From Massilia sp. W12 (lineage in GTDB: Bacteria; Pseudomonadota; Gammaproteobacteria; Burkholderiales; Burkholderiaceae_D): a DNA stretch of 64,000 bases. The notes under the pieces are model-generated. The model ran no database searches. It saw only the letters and a list, made by a program, of their open reading frames with translations, and had not been told where the DNA came from. This document shows, in pieces, positions 36,669 through 46,500 of the stretch. Made by a program: the position numbers and the translations under genes. The stretch is taken from contig NZ_CP147776.1 of the NCBI RefSeq assembly GCF_037300705.1, positions 3,968,001 to 4,032,000 on the forward strand, given 5' to 3'. How positions within the stretch are numbered: position 1 is the stretch's first letter; each line of letters begins with the position of its first letter.

Positions 36669-38050
36669 GGTTTGGCGCTCCCGTTGCCGGCTTGCGCGAG
36701 CAAGGCCGGGTTGAGTTCAATTTTTGCTTTGCTGCGCAACTCTGCGCGCAGTTGGGCATATTGTTGCGCAGCTTTGCGGCGCGCTATCGCGCGCGCCGCC
36801 TGGTAGCGCACGCTTTCGGAAGCTGCGGCTTGATAGCCGTCTTTACGCTCTTCAACCAGGATGATTTCCCACCACGCCGCTTCATGCGCGCCGACCGGGG
36901 CGCGGAATGGCGCGCTGACTTTGCCGACTTCCTGCAACATGGCCAGTTCTTGCAGCCAGCTCATGCGCCCGGCGTGTTTGATCCAGCCCAAATCGCCGCC
37001 TTTCTCGGCATCCACCATGGAATGCCGGCGCGCCAGGGCGATAAAGCGTTGGCGCAGCGCTGCGCCTTGCAATGCGCTCAGTTCGGCGCCGATTGCGCGC
37101 GCCTGGCTTTCATCCGCAATCCGGATATGCCTTGCGCGCAAGCTGTCGATGCGGCGGAATTCTTCTTTGTGGCGCTGGTAGTATTCCCGGATTTCCGCTG
37201 CGCTCACGGCTTGCGCCAGATGCGCTAACAGTTTGCTGCCGCCATCGGCGTGTTCATCGCCGCCCAGTCCGTGCAGCGCTTCCAAGGCGCGCACTTGCTG
37301 TTGTTCGAGCAAGGCTTGGCGCAAATCTTCCACCGCCGCCGCGCCGAATTGCTGGCGCGCCCATTCCTGCACATACGCCCCGGCCAGGTATTGCTGGGCC
37401 TGCTGGCGCATGTATTCCGTGTTGCGGTTGAAAAATTCGACCCGTCCCTGCACGTTTTGCCGCACATACACATCGTACAAGCTGATCTGCGTCAGGCCCT
37501 CCAGCGCGCTTTTCATGAGCAGCACGCCTTTGGCTTTTTCCAATTGCGCCGGGGCCAGGTTGTAATCCAGCAGCAGGCTTTGCGAGGTTCCGAATACGGC
37601 GTCCAGCGTGGCCCCATCCAATTTGCCTTGCTCTGTCACCAGGCCGGTGAGCGTGCCGCCCGGCAGTTGTTTGATGCGGGCTTCGATCTGTTTGCCGTAA
37701 GCGCTGCGCAAGTGGCCGTTTAATAAATCATCGATCTGCACGTCGGGCGCAAACGCCACGCGCTGGCTGCCGATGCGCATCGGATAGGCGGCAAAGCGTG
37801 TTTTGATGCTGCGCGCCAGCAAGCGGTTGTCAATGATGGTTTGCAAAATCTGTTCGCGCGTCAAACTGCTGTCTTCGCCCTGCGCCACCACGCTCATGGC
37901 GTCCAGGGTCAAGCGGCTGATGTGTGCGCCATCGATGCGTGCGGCCTGCGCCACGGCGGGCGCAGTGACGCTGGCCGCCGTCGCCAGGGACGGGGCCAGG
38001 CTCAATTGGCACAACAGCACGCCGCACAAAAAGCGGGAGCTGAGTTTCAT
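36665..38050 (-). CDS. periplasmic PpiC-type peptidyl-prolyl isomerase
   Basis: A 461-residue protein with signal peptide (MKLSSRFLCGVLLCQLSLAP), a SurA-like N-terminal chaperone region, and a parvulin domain near residues 295-410 (RARHIRIADESQARAI, ALARRHSMVDAEKGGDLGW, VSAPFRAPVGAHEAAWW, IILVEERKDGY). In known members this assists folding of exported proteins. Placed 9 bases after two secreted phospholipase-like genes, it may be their dedicated foldase. AGGAGAAGGC precedes the ATG. Confidence 0.88.
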   Translation of the reverse strand: MKLSSRFLCGVLLCQLSLAPSLATAASVTAPAVAQAARIDGAHISRLTLDAMSVVAQGEDSSLTREQILQTIIDNRLLARSIKTRFAAYPMRIGSQRVAFAPDVQIDDLLNGHLRSAYGKQIEARIKQLPGGTLTGLVTEQGKLDGATLDAVFGTSQSLLLDYNLAPAQLEKAKGVLLMKSALEGLTQISLYDVYVRQNVQGRVEFFNRNTEYMRQQAQQYLAGAYVQEWARQQFGAAAVEDLRQALLEQQQVRALEALHGLGGDEHADGGSKLLAHLAQAVSAAEIREYYQRHKEEFRRIDSLRARHIRIADESQARAIGAELSALQGAALRQRFIALARRHSMVDAEKGGDLGWIKHAGRMSWLQELAMLQEVGKVSAPFRAPVGAHEAAWWEIILVEERKDGYQAAASESVRYQAARAIARRKAAQQYAQLRAELRSKAKIELNPALLAQAGNGSAKP

Positions 38051-38059
38051 GCCTTCTCC

Positions 38060-39082
38060 TTATTGGTTCAGACGTTCAGCGGCGCGGTTGATGACGTGCA
38101 CCATCATCGCAATCGCATGCGGCACCACTTGTTTGGCCACGCGCACGCGGTCGTTGTGGTCGGTCGAAGACAGTACGCTGGCGCCGACCCGATAGGAGAA
38201 GGCGCCGCCTTGCGTGAGCAGGGGACGGATATCTGTCGCATGCGCGGCCAGCGGGGTGAAGTTGGCCAGCGCGGCTTGCACCATCGCACTGTCGTTCAGG
38301 TTTTGGCTGTAGTAGTTATCGTTGACCCATTGCTCCCAGCCGGAATGGTTGCTGCCGGATAAGCTCCAGGTGTGGTGCGGTTGCAGCAGGTCGGTGCTGT
38401 GCATCACAAAGCCCAGGCTTTGCAGGCTGGGGCGGGCTAAGAATTGGCCGAACCAGTATTGCGCCAGGTTGTCGATGGGTTGAAACGGGGCTTTTTCAAA
38501 ATCTTCGTATTGCTGCGGGGTCGAGTAACCGCCGTGGCGATAGCGCGCTTCGGTGATGCCGAAAGAATTGTATTTGGATGAGTCGCCAAACCAGCCTTTC
38601 AAGCCGCCGGCGCCGTCGTCCAGGTAGTCGCCCACCAACCAGGTGGCGGCCAGTTTGTCGATGTCGCCCGGATTTTGCAATTTGGCGTAGTTATAGCCGC
38701 CAAACGGATTGCCGTGCACATCGCGCCCGGCGCTGTGATTTTGGAAATGCCAATACGAGGTGTAATTGGCGATGCCTTTGCCCAAGCCCCACAGCGGCGC
38801 TTGTACGCAAGAACCTGTCACGGCGCCGCACAGATAGGTGTCGGCGAAGTCGTCCACATCATATGCACCCTGTCCCATGGCCTGGGCGAATTGCTCCAGC
38901 GTGACGCCGGCTTTGGCCAGACCGGAGGCCAGTTTGTTGTAATTCGTGATGCCGGGGTTGTTTTTGATGAAGTTCACCGCGTCGATCGCGATGCGGCGAT
39001 GGGTTTCCTGTTGGAAGGCGTGGGCCGGCATGGCGCTGGCGATGAGCAGCGCGCAGGCGCTTAAACGAATCAGTTGTTGCAT
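38060..39082 (-). CDS. secreted zinc-dependent phospholipase C-like protein, copy 2
   Basis: A 340-residue protein starting MQQLIRLSACALLIASAMPA, cut after AHA. The mature end AFQQETHRRIAIDAV, then DDFADTYLCG, YTSYWHFQNH, STDLLQPHHTW and GWEQWVN gives the spread of His and Asp expected of the phospholipase C/S1-P1 nuclease fold, in which three zinc ions are held. Substrate not shown. Very similar along its whole length to the gene at 39199-40224. AAGGA sits 8 bases before the ATG at 39082, which was preferred to upstream starts. Confidence 0.65.
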   Translation of the reverse strand: MQQLIRLSACALLIASAMPAHAFQQETHRRIAIDAVNFIKNNPGITNYNKLASGLAKAGVTLEQFAQAMGQGAYDVDDFADTYLCGAVTGSCVQAPLWGLGKGIANYTSYWHFQNHSAGRDVHGNPFGGYNYAKLQNPGDIDKLAATWLVGDYLDDGAGGLKGWFGDSSKYNSFGITEARYRHGGYSTPQQYEDFEKAPFQPIDNLAQYWFGQFLARPSLQSLGFVMHSTDLLQPHHTWSLSGSNHSGWEQWVNDNYYSQNLNDSAMVQAALANFTPLAAHATDIRPLLTQGGAFSYRVGASVLSSTDHNDRVRVAKQVVPHAIAMMVHVINRAAERLNQ

Positions 39083-39198
39083 CTTGCATTTCCTTAAAAT
39101 CATGGTGTTGATAGCGGGTGCTGCGTATTGCAAAGAACTGCGTGTGTTGCCGGGTATGCTGGCTGGCGCTATTGCGTGGCTGGCGTTGAAACCCGGCT

Positions 39199-40224
39199 TT
39201 ATTGGTTCAGGCGCTCGGCGGCGCGGTTCAGAATGTGCACCACCATCGCAATCGCATGCGGCACCACCTGTTTGGCGACGCGGCTGCGGTCGTTGTGATC
39301 GGTTGAGGACAGTACGCTGGCCCCGACTTGGTAGGAATACGTGCCGCCCTGTGTCAGCAGGGGACGGATATCGTTTGCCCCGGCGGGAAGCGGGGTGAAA
39401 TCGGCGAGCGCGCTTTTCACCAGCGCTTCGTCATTCAGCTTCAGGCTGTGATAGTAGTCGTTCACCCATTGCTCCCAGCCGACATGGTGGCGCGCCGAGG
39501 TGGTCCAGGTGTGATGCGGCTGCAGCAGATCGGTGGTGTGCATCACAAAGCCCAGGCTTTGCAAGCTGGGGCGGGCCAGGAATTGGCCAAACCAGTATTG
39601 CCCCAGATTGTCGAGCGGCTGAAACGGCGCCTTCTCAAAGTCTGCATATTGGCTGGAAGTGGAAAAACCGGCGTGGCGGTAATGCGCTTCGGTGACGCCA
39701 AAACTGTTGTATTTCGACCAGTCGCCAAACCAGCCGCGCATGCCGCCGGGGCCGTCATCCAGATAATCGCCCACCAGCCACACTGCGGCCAGGTTGTCGA
39801 TGTCGCCGGCCACGGTCAGTTTGGAATAGTTGTAGCCGCCAAACGGATTGCCGTGCACATCCGCGCCGGCGGTGTGGTTTTGGAAATGCCAGTAGGAGGT
39901 GTAATTCACCAGGCTCTTGGCCAGTCCCCAGAGCGGGGCCTGCACGCAGGAGCCTGTCACCGCGCCGCATAAATATGTGTCGGCGAAATCATCCACGTCA
40001 TAAGCGCCCTGCCCCATGGCCTGGGCGAATTGTTCAACCGTGATGCCGGCTTTGGCCAAGCCTGAGGCCAGCTTGTTGTAATTCGTGATGCCGGGATTGT
40101 TTTGCATAAAGCGCACCGCGTCGATTGCGATGCGGCGATGGGTTTCCTGCTGAAAAGCCTGGGCCGGCAGACATGCCACCGCCGTCAGGACGAGCGCCAG
40201 CCCGCTCCGTGTGATTGAAGCCAT
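39199..40224 (-). CDS. secreted zinc-dependent phospholipase C-like protein, copy 1
   Basis: A 341-residue protein with signal peptide (MASITRSGLALVLTAVACLP, cut after AQA) and the same conserved His/Asp motifs as its neighbour (FQQETHRRIAIDAV, SYWHFQNHTAG, TTDLLQPHHTW, ASVLSSTDHNDRSRV). The copies differ mainly in the signal peptide and in loops near residues 150-190 and 250-290. First gene of a probable four-gene minus-strand operon: two enzymes, PpiC, helper. AAGGA lies 7 bases upstream of the ATG. Confidence 0.65.
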   Translation of the reverse strand: MASITRSGLALVLTAVACLPAQAFQQETHRRIAIDAVRFMQNNPGITNYNKLASGLAKAGITVEQFAQAMGQGAYDVDDFADTYLCGAVTGSCVQAPLWGLAKSLVNYTSYWHFQNHTAGADVHGNPFGGYNYSKLTVAGDIDNLAAVWLVGDYLDDGPGGMRGWFGDWSKYNSFGVTEAHYRHAGFSTSSQYADFEKAPFQPLDNLGQYWFGQFLARPSLQSLGFVMHTTDLLQPHHTWTTSARHHVGWEQWVNDYYHSLKLNDEALVKSALADFTPLPAGANDIRPLLTQGGTYSYQVGASVLSSTDHNDRSRVAKQVVPHAIAMVVHILNRAAERLNQ

Positions 40225-40932
40225 TTTCGCATCCTTGGGTAAAGAGGAAAAACCCGGCCCGCCCGGTCTTCAGTTGCGTACGGAAACCAGGTGCTGAATT
40301 TATTCCGGTGTTGTGGAAATACAAAAAGAACTGCGGACTGCTGCCCGTATTGATTGCAGATCCGCGCCGGGGTTGTTGCGGATCGGTACTACGGGCTGCT
40401 CCGTGGTTCCCATAGCATCCGGTTGATTGCGTTCCGGATTTTATTGTGGAACTGATTAAAACATAGCAAGCACTTGCTTTGCAAATGCAATGTTGAAATC
40501 ATTTGCTGCATAAAATTTTGGATTTGGCATCAGCATTTGCAAGATCAAAATAGGATGCAGCATGCTTATTACACGCAAGTGACACGCATGTAATCCACCG
40601 CCGGGCACAAAGCGGGAGGGTTGCGCTTTCCAACTGCTGCCGGAATTGGCGTCTGCCATGATTCCTGTGCGGCAATACAGTGTTGCGGCACAGGCTTTTT
40701 GCAGCCGGGATGTGGTTTTTCGACACGTACAGTGCCTAACTGTGCTGCATAACAGCAGTTTTTAATATAAAGATGTGCTTTTCTGCTGCCAATTGATTAC
40801 AATCAGCATGCCCAGCCCATTCCATCCGGATCAACAACCAAAGGTATGCGAGTTGGCATAAGAATGTGTGCATCCGGAATCGTGCACATCGCCCGCCAGG
40901 GTCATCCAGTTTCTACCACAATCTGATAACGC
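40225..40932. other. 708-base divergent intergenic region
   Basis: Separates the phospholipase operon (minus) from the MocR gene (plus). AT-richer in 40440-40800. No gene or clear repeat is seen; it must hold two promoters and possibly MocR binding sites. Confidence 0.6.
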
Positions 40933-42357
40933 ATGGACAACCATCAATTAAGTCTGTATGAATCGCTGGCAGAGGAAATCAGCCAGATGATCAAGAACCG
41001 GGTGCTGGTGCCCGGCGACCGTCTCCCTTCTGTGCGCAAATTGGCGCAAAAGAAGCAATACTCGATCTCCACCGTGACCCAGGCCATGCGCCTGCTGGAA
41101 TCGCGCGGTTTGATCGATGTCAAACCGCAGGCCGGCTATTTTGTGCGGCACAAACCGCGCCCGCTGAATGCGCCGGACTCCAATGAATTCAAGATCCCGA
41201 CCTATGTCGATATCAGCAATGGCTTGACGCAGATTTTGAAGGCCAATGCCGGTCCCAGTCTGGTGCAGCTGGGCAAGGCCTGGCTGCCGGATGATTTGCT
41301 GCCGATCAAGCGTTTGCAGGCGGTGATTTCCAATGTGGCGCGCAACAATCCTTCGCTCTTGGGCAGTCCCAGCTTTTTCGATTTGAACGAAGCCAGCTTC
41401 GTGCGCCAGCTGGTGTTGCGCGCTGACTGGGGCGATATCGATCCGGGTGAGGTGATTGTCACCAACAGCGGCACGGAAGCCTTGAGCCTGTGCCTGCGCT
41501 TGATCGCGCAGCCGGGCGACACGATTGCGATTGAATCGCCGTGCCATATGCTGACTTTGCAGTTAATCCAGACGCTGGGCATGAAGGCGCTGGAAATCCC
41601 GACCCACCCGACCACCGGCGTGGTGCTGGAAGCGTTGGAACTGGCCTTGCGCCAGGGCATGGTGAAGGCGGTGATGATGCAGCCCAACGCCAGCAATCCG
41701 ATGGGTTTTGTGATGTCGGTGGAAAAGAAACGTCAGTTGGCGGCGATGCTGGAAACGTATCAGGTGCCGATGATCGAAAACGATGTGTATGGCGATTTGT
41801 GTTTCGCCACTGACCGTCCGCCGCCAGTCAAGGCTTTCGACAAGGCCGGCAATGTGCTCTTGTGTTCCAGCTTCTCGAAGGTGATCGGGCCGGCGCTGTC
41901 GGCGGGCTACATCATGGCCGGCAAGTTTGCGCACAAGATGATTTTCATGAAGTCGCTCTCCAGCGGCCCGGCTTCGCATTTCAAGCAGGCGGTGATGGCC
42001 GGCATGATTTCCAGCCCGAGCTACAACAGCCATTTGCGCCATATCCGCCGCGTCATCACGCAACGGATTGCGCAAACCTCGGATGCGGTGGCCAAGGCGT
42101 TCCCGCAAAGCTGTTCGATTTCCGAGCCGCAAGGCGGGTTTGTGTTGTGGGTGCAATTGCCGCAGCATGTCGATTCTTTCAAACTGCATACGCAGGCGGT
42201 GGAAAACGGCATTGCCTTCATGCCCGGCCCGCTGTTCTCGCCAAGCGGCAAATACAGCAATTTCATGCGTTTGAATTGCGGCAATGCCTGGTGTTCGGAA
42301 ATCGACGCGGCGATCAAAAAGCTCGGGCAATTGGTCAGGAATTACGAGTACGAATAA
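40933..42357 (+). CDS. MocR-type GntR regulator with aminotransferase domain
   Basis: A 474-residue protein. The N-terminal GntR winged helix (SLYESLAEEISQMIKNRVLV, GDRLPSVRKLAQKKQYS, STVTQAMRLLESRGLID) is fused to a class I aminotransferase domain with the PLP lysine in SSFSKVIGPALSAGYI, EAL-type SGTEALSLCLRL and ENDVYGDL. MocR proteins sense PLP or amino compounds and act as regulators. No PLP-synthesis gene is near; it is divergent from the phospholipase operon, which could be its target. Confidence 0.92.
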   Translation: MDNHQLSLYESLAEEISQMIKNRVLVPGDRLPSVRKLAQKKQYSISTVTQAMRLLESRGLIDVKPQAGYFVRHKPRPLNAPDSNEFKIPTYVDISNGLTQILKANAGPSLVQLGKAWLPDDLLPIKRLQAVISNVARNNPSLLGSPSFFDLNEASFVRQLVLRADWGDIDPGEVIVTNSGTEALSLCLRLIAQPGDTIAIESPCHMLTLQLIQTLGMKALEIPTHPTTGVVLEALELALRQGMVKAVMMQPNASNPMGFVMSVEKKRQLAAMLETYQVPMIENDVYGDLCFATDRPPPVKAFDKAGNVLLCSSFSKVIGPALSAGYIMAGKFAHKMIFMKSLSSGPASHFKQAVMAGMISSPSYNSHLRHIRRVITQRIAQTSDAVAKAFPQSCSISEPQGGFVLWVQLPQHVDSFKLHTQAVENGIAFMPGPLFSPSGKYSNFMRLNCGNAWCSEIDAAIKKLGQLVRNYEYE

Positions 42358-42385
42358 GCCGCCGCACGGCTGGCGTAAAAAAAAA

Positions 42386-42414
42386 CCGCATGCCCTCAAG
42401 CATGCGGTTTTTTT
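42386..42414. terminator. bidirectional terminator between MocR and OmpA genes
   Basis: CCGCATGC (42386-42393) and GCATGCGG (42400-42407) form a perfect stem with A-run before and T-run after, so it works for both convergent genes. Confidence 0.9.
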
Positions 42415-42425
42415 ACGCCCCCGCT

Positions 42426-43484
42426 TCAATCTGCGGGCAAGGCGCGCAATTCGCCGCTGACTTCAATTTCCACGCGCCGATTCGGCTGCAAGCAGTCTAT
42501 CAAGGCGCTGCGCGCTTTGATTTGTTCACAGCCGATAATCTGCTGCGTTTTGCCCACGCCATCGTGCATCAATTCGCCTTGATACCCTTTGCTGCGGATG
42601 TAATCCGCGACCGTCTTGGCGCGGTTGCGCGACAGCTTCAGATTGTAATCCTGGCTGCCCAGGCGGTCGGTATGGCCGACCAGTTTGATATAGTCGATCC
42701 GGGTATACGCCTGTTCCAGCTTGCGCATCGCTTCATCAATCCTGGCCCGTCCCTGCGGCAGCAAATGCTGCAAGCTGTGTTGATCAAAGCGGAACAAGGC
42801 GTCCGCCTGCAAACTCAATTTTTTCACCTGGCGCGGCGGCGTCGATTCTTTACAGGGCTGGCATGGCGCTGGCGGCGGTGGCGGGGTCACGGGACAGGCT
42901 GCAGCGGCAGCGTCGGCCAAAGCCAATTTATCTTCCGCAATCTGAATATACGGATTGGCGTGACGCCAGCCTTGCTGCTTGTATTCATTGCCGGCATGCG
43001 CCAATTCCACTTCAGCGCAGGCCACCAGCGCGCTGGCGCAGCGAAAGCCGGGATGGGTTTTCAGATTGGCGAAGCGCTGCCATAAATCGTCGCGCAGGCG
43101 CTCGGCCTGATTCAGCAGCGGCGTTTGCAAGCCCGGGTTGGGCGTCTGTTTTTGCTCCATCGCTTGCAAAATCAAGTCGGCCTGGGCCAAAGCCTGCTGC
43201 GGAAAATCAGAGCGGTCGTTGCGGGTGTATTCATGCAGTGACACATCCAGCCAGCATTGCGCTTTGGACAGTAAATAATCCGCCACCGCTACGCCTTGCT
43301 CGTTTTGCGCTTTGATGCGGGCCTGCGCCTGGCGATAGCTTTGCATATCGCGCAAAACACCCTGATCGCTCATCACCTGCTGCGGCGAAACCGCCGGCTT
43401 CGTGCTTTGCGCCATGGCGGCGGCGCTTAACAGCAGCATGGCGCCGGCGAGGCCAGACTTGATCGAAAAAGAAAAACGTTTCAT
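42426..43484 (-). CDS. OmpA-family outer-membrane-associated protein
   Basis: A 352-residue protein with signal peptide (MKRFSFSIKSGLAGAMLLLS, cut after AMA), a helical domain to about residue 215, a Pro/Cys linker (PPPPPAPCQPCKES) and a C-terminal OmpA domain that binds peptidoglycan (ADALFRFDQHSLQ, KLVGHTDRLGSQDYN, LSRNRAKTVADYI, NRRVEIEVSG). Third gene of the giant-protein operon, 79 bases after the barrel protein. It probably ties the outer-membrane partner to the cell wall; inferred from the family. Confidence 0.9.
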   Translation of the reverse strand: MKRFSFSIKSGLAGAMLLLSAAAMAQSTKPAVSPQQVMSDQGVLRDMQSYRQAQARIKAQNEQGVAVADYLLSKAQCWLDVSLHEYTRNDRSDFPQQALAQADLILQAMEQKQTPNPGLQTPLLNQAERLRDDLWQRFANLKTHPGFRCASALVACAEVELAHAGNEYKQQGWRHANPYIQIAEDKLALADAAAAACPVTPPPPPAPCQPCKESTPPRQVKKLSLQADALFRFDQHSLQHLLPQGRARIDEAMRKLEQAYTRIDYIKLVGHTDRLGSQDYNLKLSRNRAKTVADYIRSKGYQGELMHDGVGKTQQIIGCEQIKARSALIDCLQPNRRVEIEVSGELRALPAD

Positions 43485-43563
43485 AGCATGACTTTCTTGT
43501 GGGGGACGCGCTTGCTTGCGGCGCAGCGGGATAAACATATGCACTCTCCATGCCTGGCGTGGG

Positions 43564-46500
43564 TCAGCGGGCCAATGAACGATTGACGTTTTTGTCATCG
43601 CCCTTGAACAAAGTTTCATCAAATTTGAAGCGCAAGCGCATAAACACGCCGCGCGCGGTGTAGTCGGCTGCGCTCAAGTCGCGATCAGTAAAGCCGCTCT
43701 TGTTGTAGCCCAGCGAGAGCCACACATTTTCTTTCAAGAGATAGCCGGCCTCAATTCCCAGCGCATATTGACGCGCGCCGCCTTGCGCGCTGGACAGCCG
43801 CGCCGCCAGCAAGCCGAGGTCAATGTTTTCGCTCACGTCATACACCAGGCGTCCGCCAAGCAGCCAGGCGCTGTAGTCCTGTTGGCCGGCGGGCAAGCTG
43901 AAGTCGCGCACCCGCTTGGCGGCCAGGCGTCCGCTCAACCACCATGGGCGTGCTGGATGCCAATCCAGGTGGCTGGAGAAAATATGGGCGCGGTAATTCT
44001 CGCCATCCGCGCCGGATTCATCGCGCACCAGCTTGTTTTCATAGCGCAGCAAGGCGTTGAAGCGATTATGATCAAGCGGGCGCCAGGCCAGCCCGAGCTG
44101 CGCCCGGTTTTGCCATATATCGCCCAGCGGCTTGCCGCTGACGTCATCATGGTTGCGGGTGTACAGGCTGTAATTGCGCAGCAGCAAGGCATAGTCGCGC
44201 TGCAATTTGAAGGCCCCCGACAGGGTGCTCAACCATTGCTGCTGACGCTGATCGCCCGGCGCATCGGCTTTATCGCTCAAGCGCCGGTATTCCAATTTGG
44301 CCGAGGCTTTGTAATGCGACTGCGCGGTGTAATCCAGCCCGGCGGAGACGGCGAATCCGGTCTGCTGGCTGCCGGCCAGCACTTTCAGATATTCCGCGCT
44401 GCTGTTGAGGGACAGCCCCGGGGCCAGTTGATGGGTGTTGCGCAAACCGGTGGCGAGTTGTTGATCACGCAAATGCGCCAACTCCACGCTTTGCGCATCG
44501 CGCAAGCGGTACTCGGTAAATACATTGGTGTTTGGTAAAAATTCGCTTTCCAGACCGGCAATCAGGCTGTTGCTGCGCTGATCCGGGTGCTGGGAGTAGG
44601 CGGAGGCCAGGCCGGTTTGCTGTTCGTAGCGGGCATATGCGCGGCTGCGCTCATTGAGCGTATATTGCGCGCCCAGCGCATAGCGGTGTCTGGCGCCGCC
44701 TTGCAAGCCCTGCTCGGCCTGCGCCGCCAACAGCCAGTTTGGCGCAGGCCGGTATTGCAATTCCAGGCGCAGGGTGTTCAAGTCTTGCCGCCAATCGGCG
44801 CCGGGGCTGGCTGCGCCGCCTTGGCTGAGAACCGGCGTAATCAAATTCCCGGTTTGCGGGCTGATGATGCTGTCGGCGCTGGCGGCGCCAAAAAAGCCGC
44901 CGCCGCTTTGCGCATTGCCGGGCAGGCTGGCGGCAAGCGCGCCGGCGTCCGGCGCGCCGCGTTCATGCACATGTCCGAGCGACACATCAAGACGCAAATC
45001 CGGGCTGAGCTGAGCCAGCGCGCCGGCGCGCACGCTGCTGCGTTCGGCCTGGCTTAACTGGTCTTGGCTGCGCGCCCCATCCAAATACAAGGTCACGCTG
45101 TCGCCCGCTTTGACCGCCAGCTTCAAGCCGGCTTCCGTCCGTCCCGCGCTGATATTGCCGGCGCTGTTGAGAAAACCCGTTTGCGCTTTTTGCCAATACA
45201 TGGCGAGCTGCCAGCGCTCGCCGCGATGCTCAAATTCCAGCCGTCCGGCGTCGCCGCTGCGCACTTGGCGCTGTTCACCGCTGCGCCCGCTCGGCGTGCT
45301 ATACCACTGCCCATCCACGGCGTATGCGGTAGCGCTGGCGTGCGCCCATTCAGCCACCAGACGGCTGCGCTGGCCGATGCGCCATCCCAGGCTCAGGCCA
45401 TGCAAGCGGAAGGGCGATTCCGGATTGCGGTCTTCCACCACGGAAGCGGCCAGCACGGCGTCTTCAGATAATTTGATTTCGCCATCCAGGCCGCCCACCC
45501 AGAAGCGCTCGCCGCCCTGCTCGACTTCATAGCTGATGCGCAGCGATTGCGGATCGCCATTTGGCGTCAGGGAGGGAATCGCCTGCTTGAACACAATCCG
45601 CCCATCGAATGGCTCAAAGGTGTAATCCTCAAAGCGCGTCAGCGGCGTCACTTGCAATACGCGATCATTTTGATTTTTATCGCGCACAATAATTTCCACT
45701 TTTTCGCTGTTGGCGATCGCTTGCGTATTGCGCACGGCAAACGGGCCGGATGTGCCGTTGGCGCGATATTCTTCCACCGCCTGCTTCATGCTGTCGTACA
45801 GCGCAAAGCCATTGAGTCCCAGATTTTGCTGTTGATAGTGGCCGCGCACGCCGGTGGCGCTGCGCTGGTAGCGCGCGAGTTTGCGCAACAGCGGGCCGGC
45901 GTCCTGCGCTGGCGCGGCGCTCTGGCTGGCCGCTTGCGCTGGCCCGGCGCCTGCAGGCTGCAATGTGGCGCTGTGCAAAAACGAGGGCGGCAAGCGCAGC
46001 CCGCGGCCAAAGCCGATTTCATCGCCCGTGCTGAAGTCGCCAAACATTAAATAATTGTGCTGCGCATCCAGTCGCGCATACAGACGTTTGGCGGAACGCG
46101 CATCAAAGCCGGTGCGCGCCGCATCGCCATAGATCGGATAAAACTCAATCGGATTCAAGTCGCGCATAAAGCGTGAACGTTCATCCTTATCGCTGTCATA
46201 CGCCAGGGTCAGCATCAAGCCTTGCGCCGGATCGCCCAACAGCCCTTTGGCGAAGGCGGCGCCGCGCACGCCGTACAAAGTGCGGCCATCCGAGGATTGG
46301 CGCGTAAAGCGGCTCATGTCGCGCTCAAAGCCGTCCTGGAAACGGCTTTGCGCCTGCGCCTCCAGACTTTCGCTGCGACGGCGCAGCAGACCTTCGAGCA
46401 AACCCGCCGCCAGCCAATGCCGCACTTCCGGCACAAATTCCAATTCGCCGGCGGCGCTCAAGCCGGCCCCGCTCACGCGCAAGGGCACAGTCTTAGGCTC

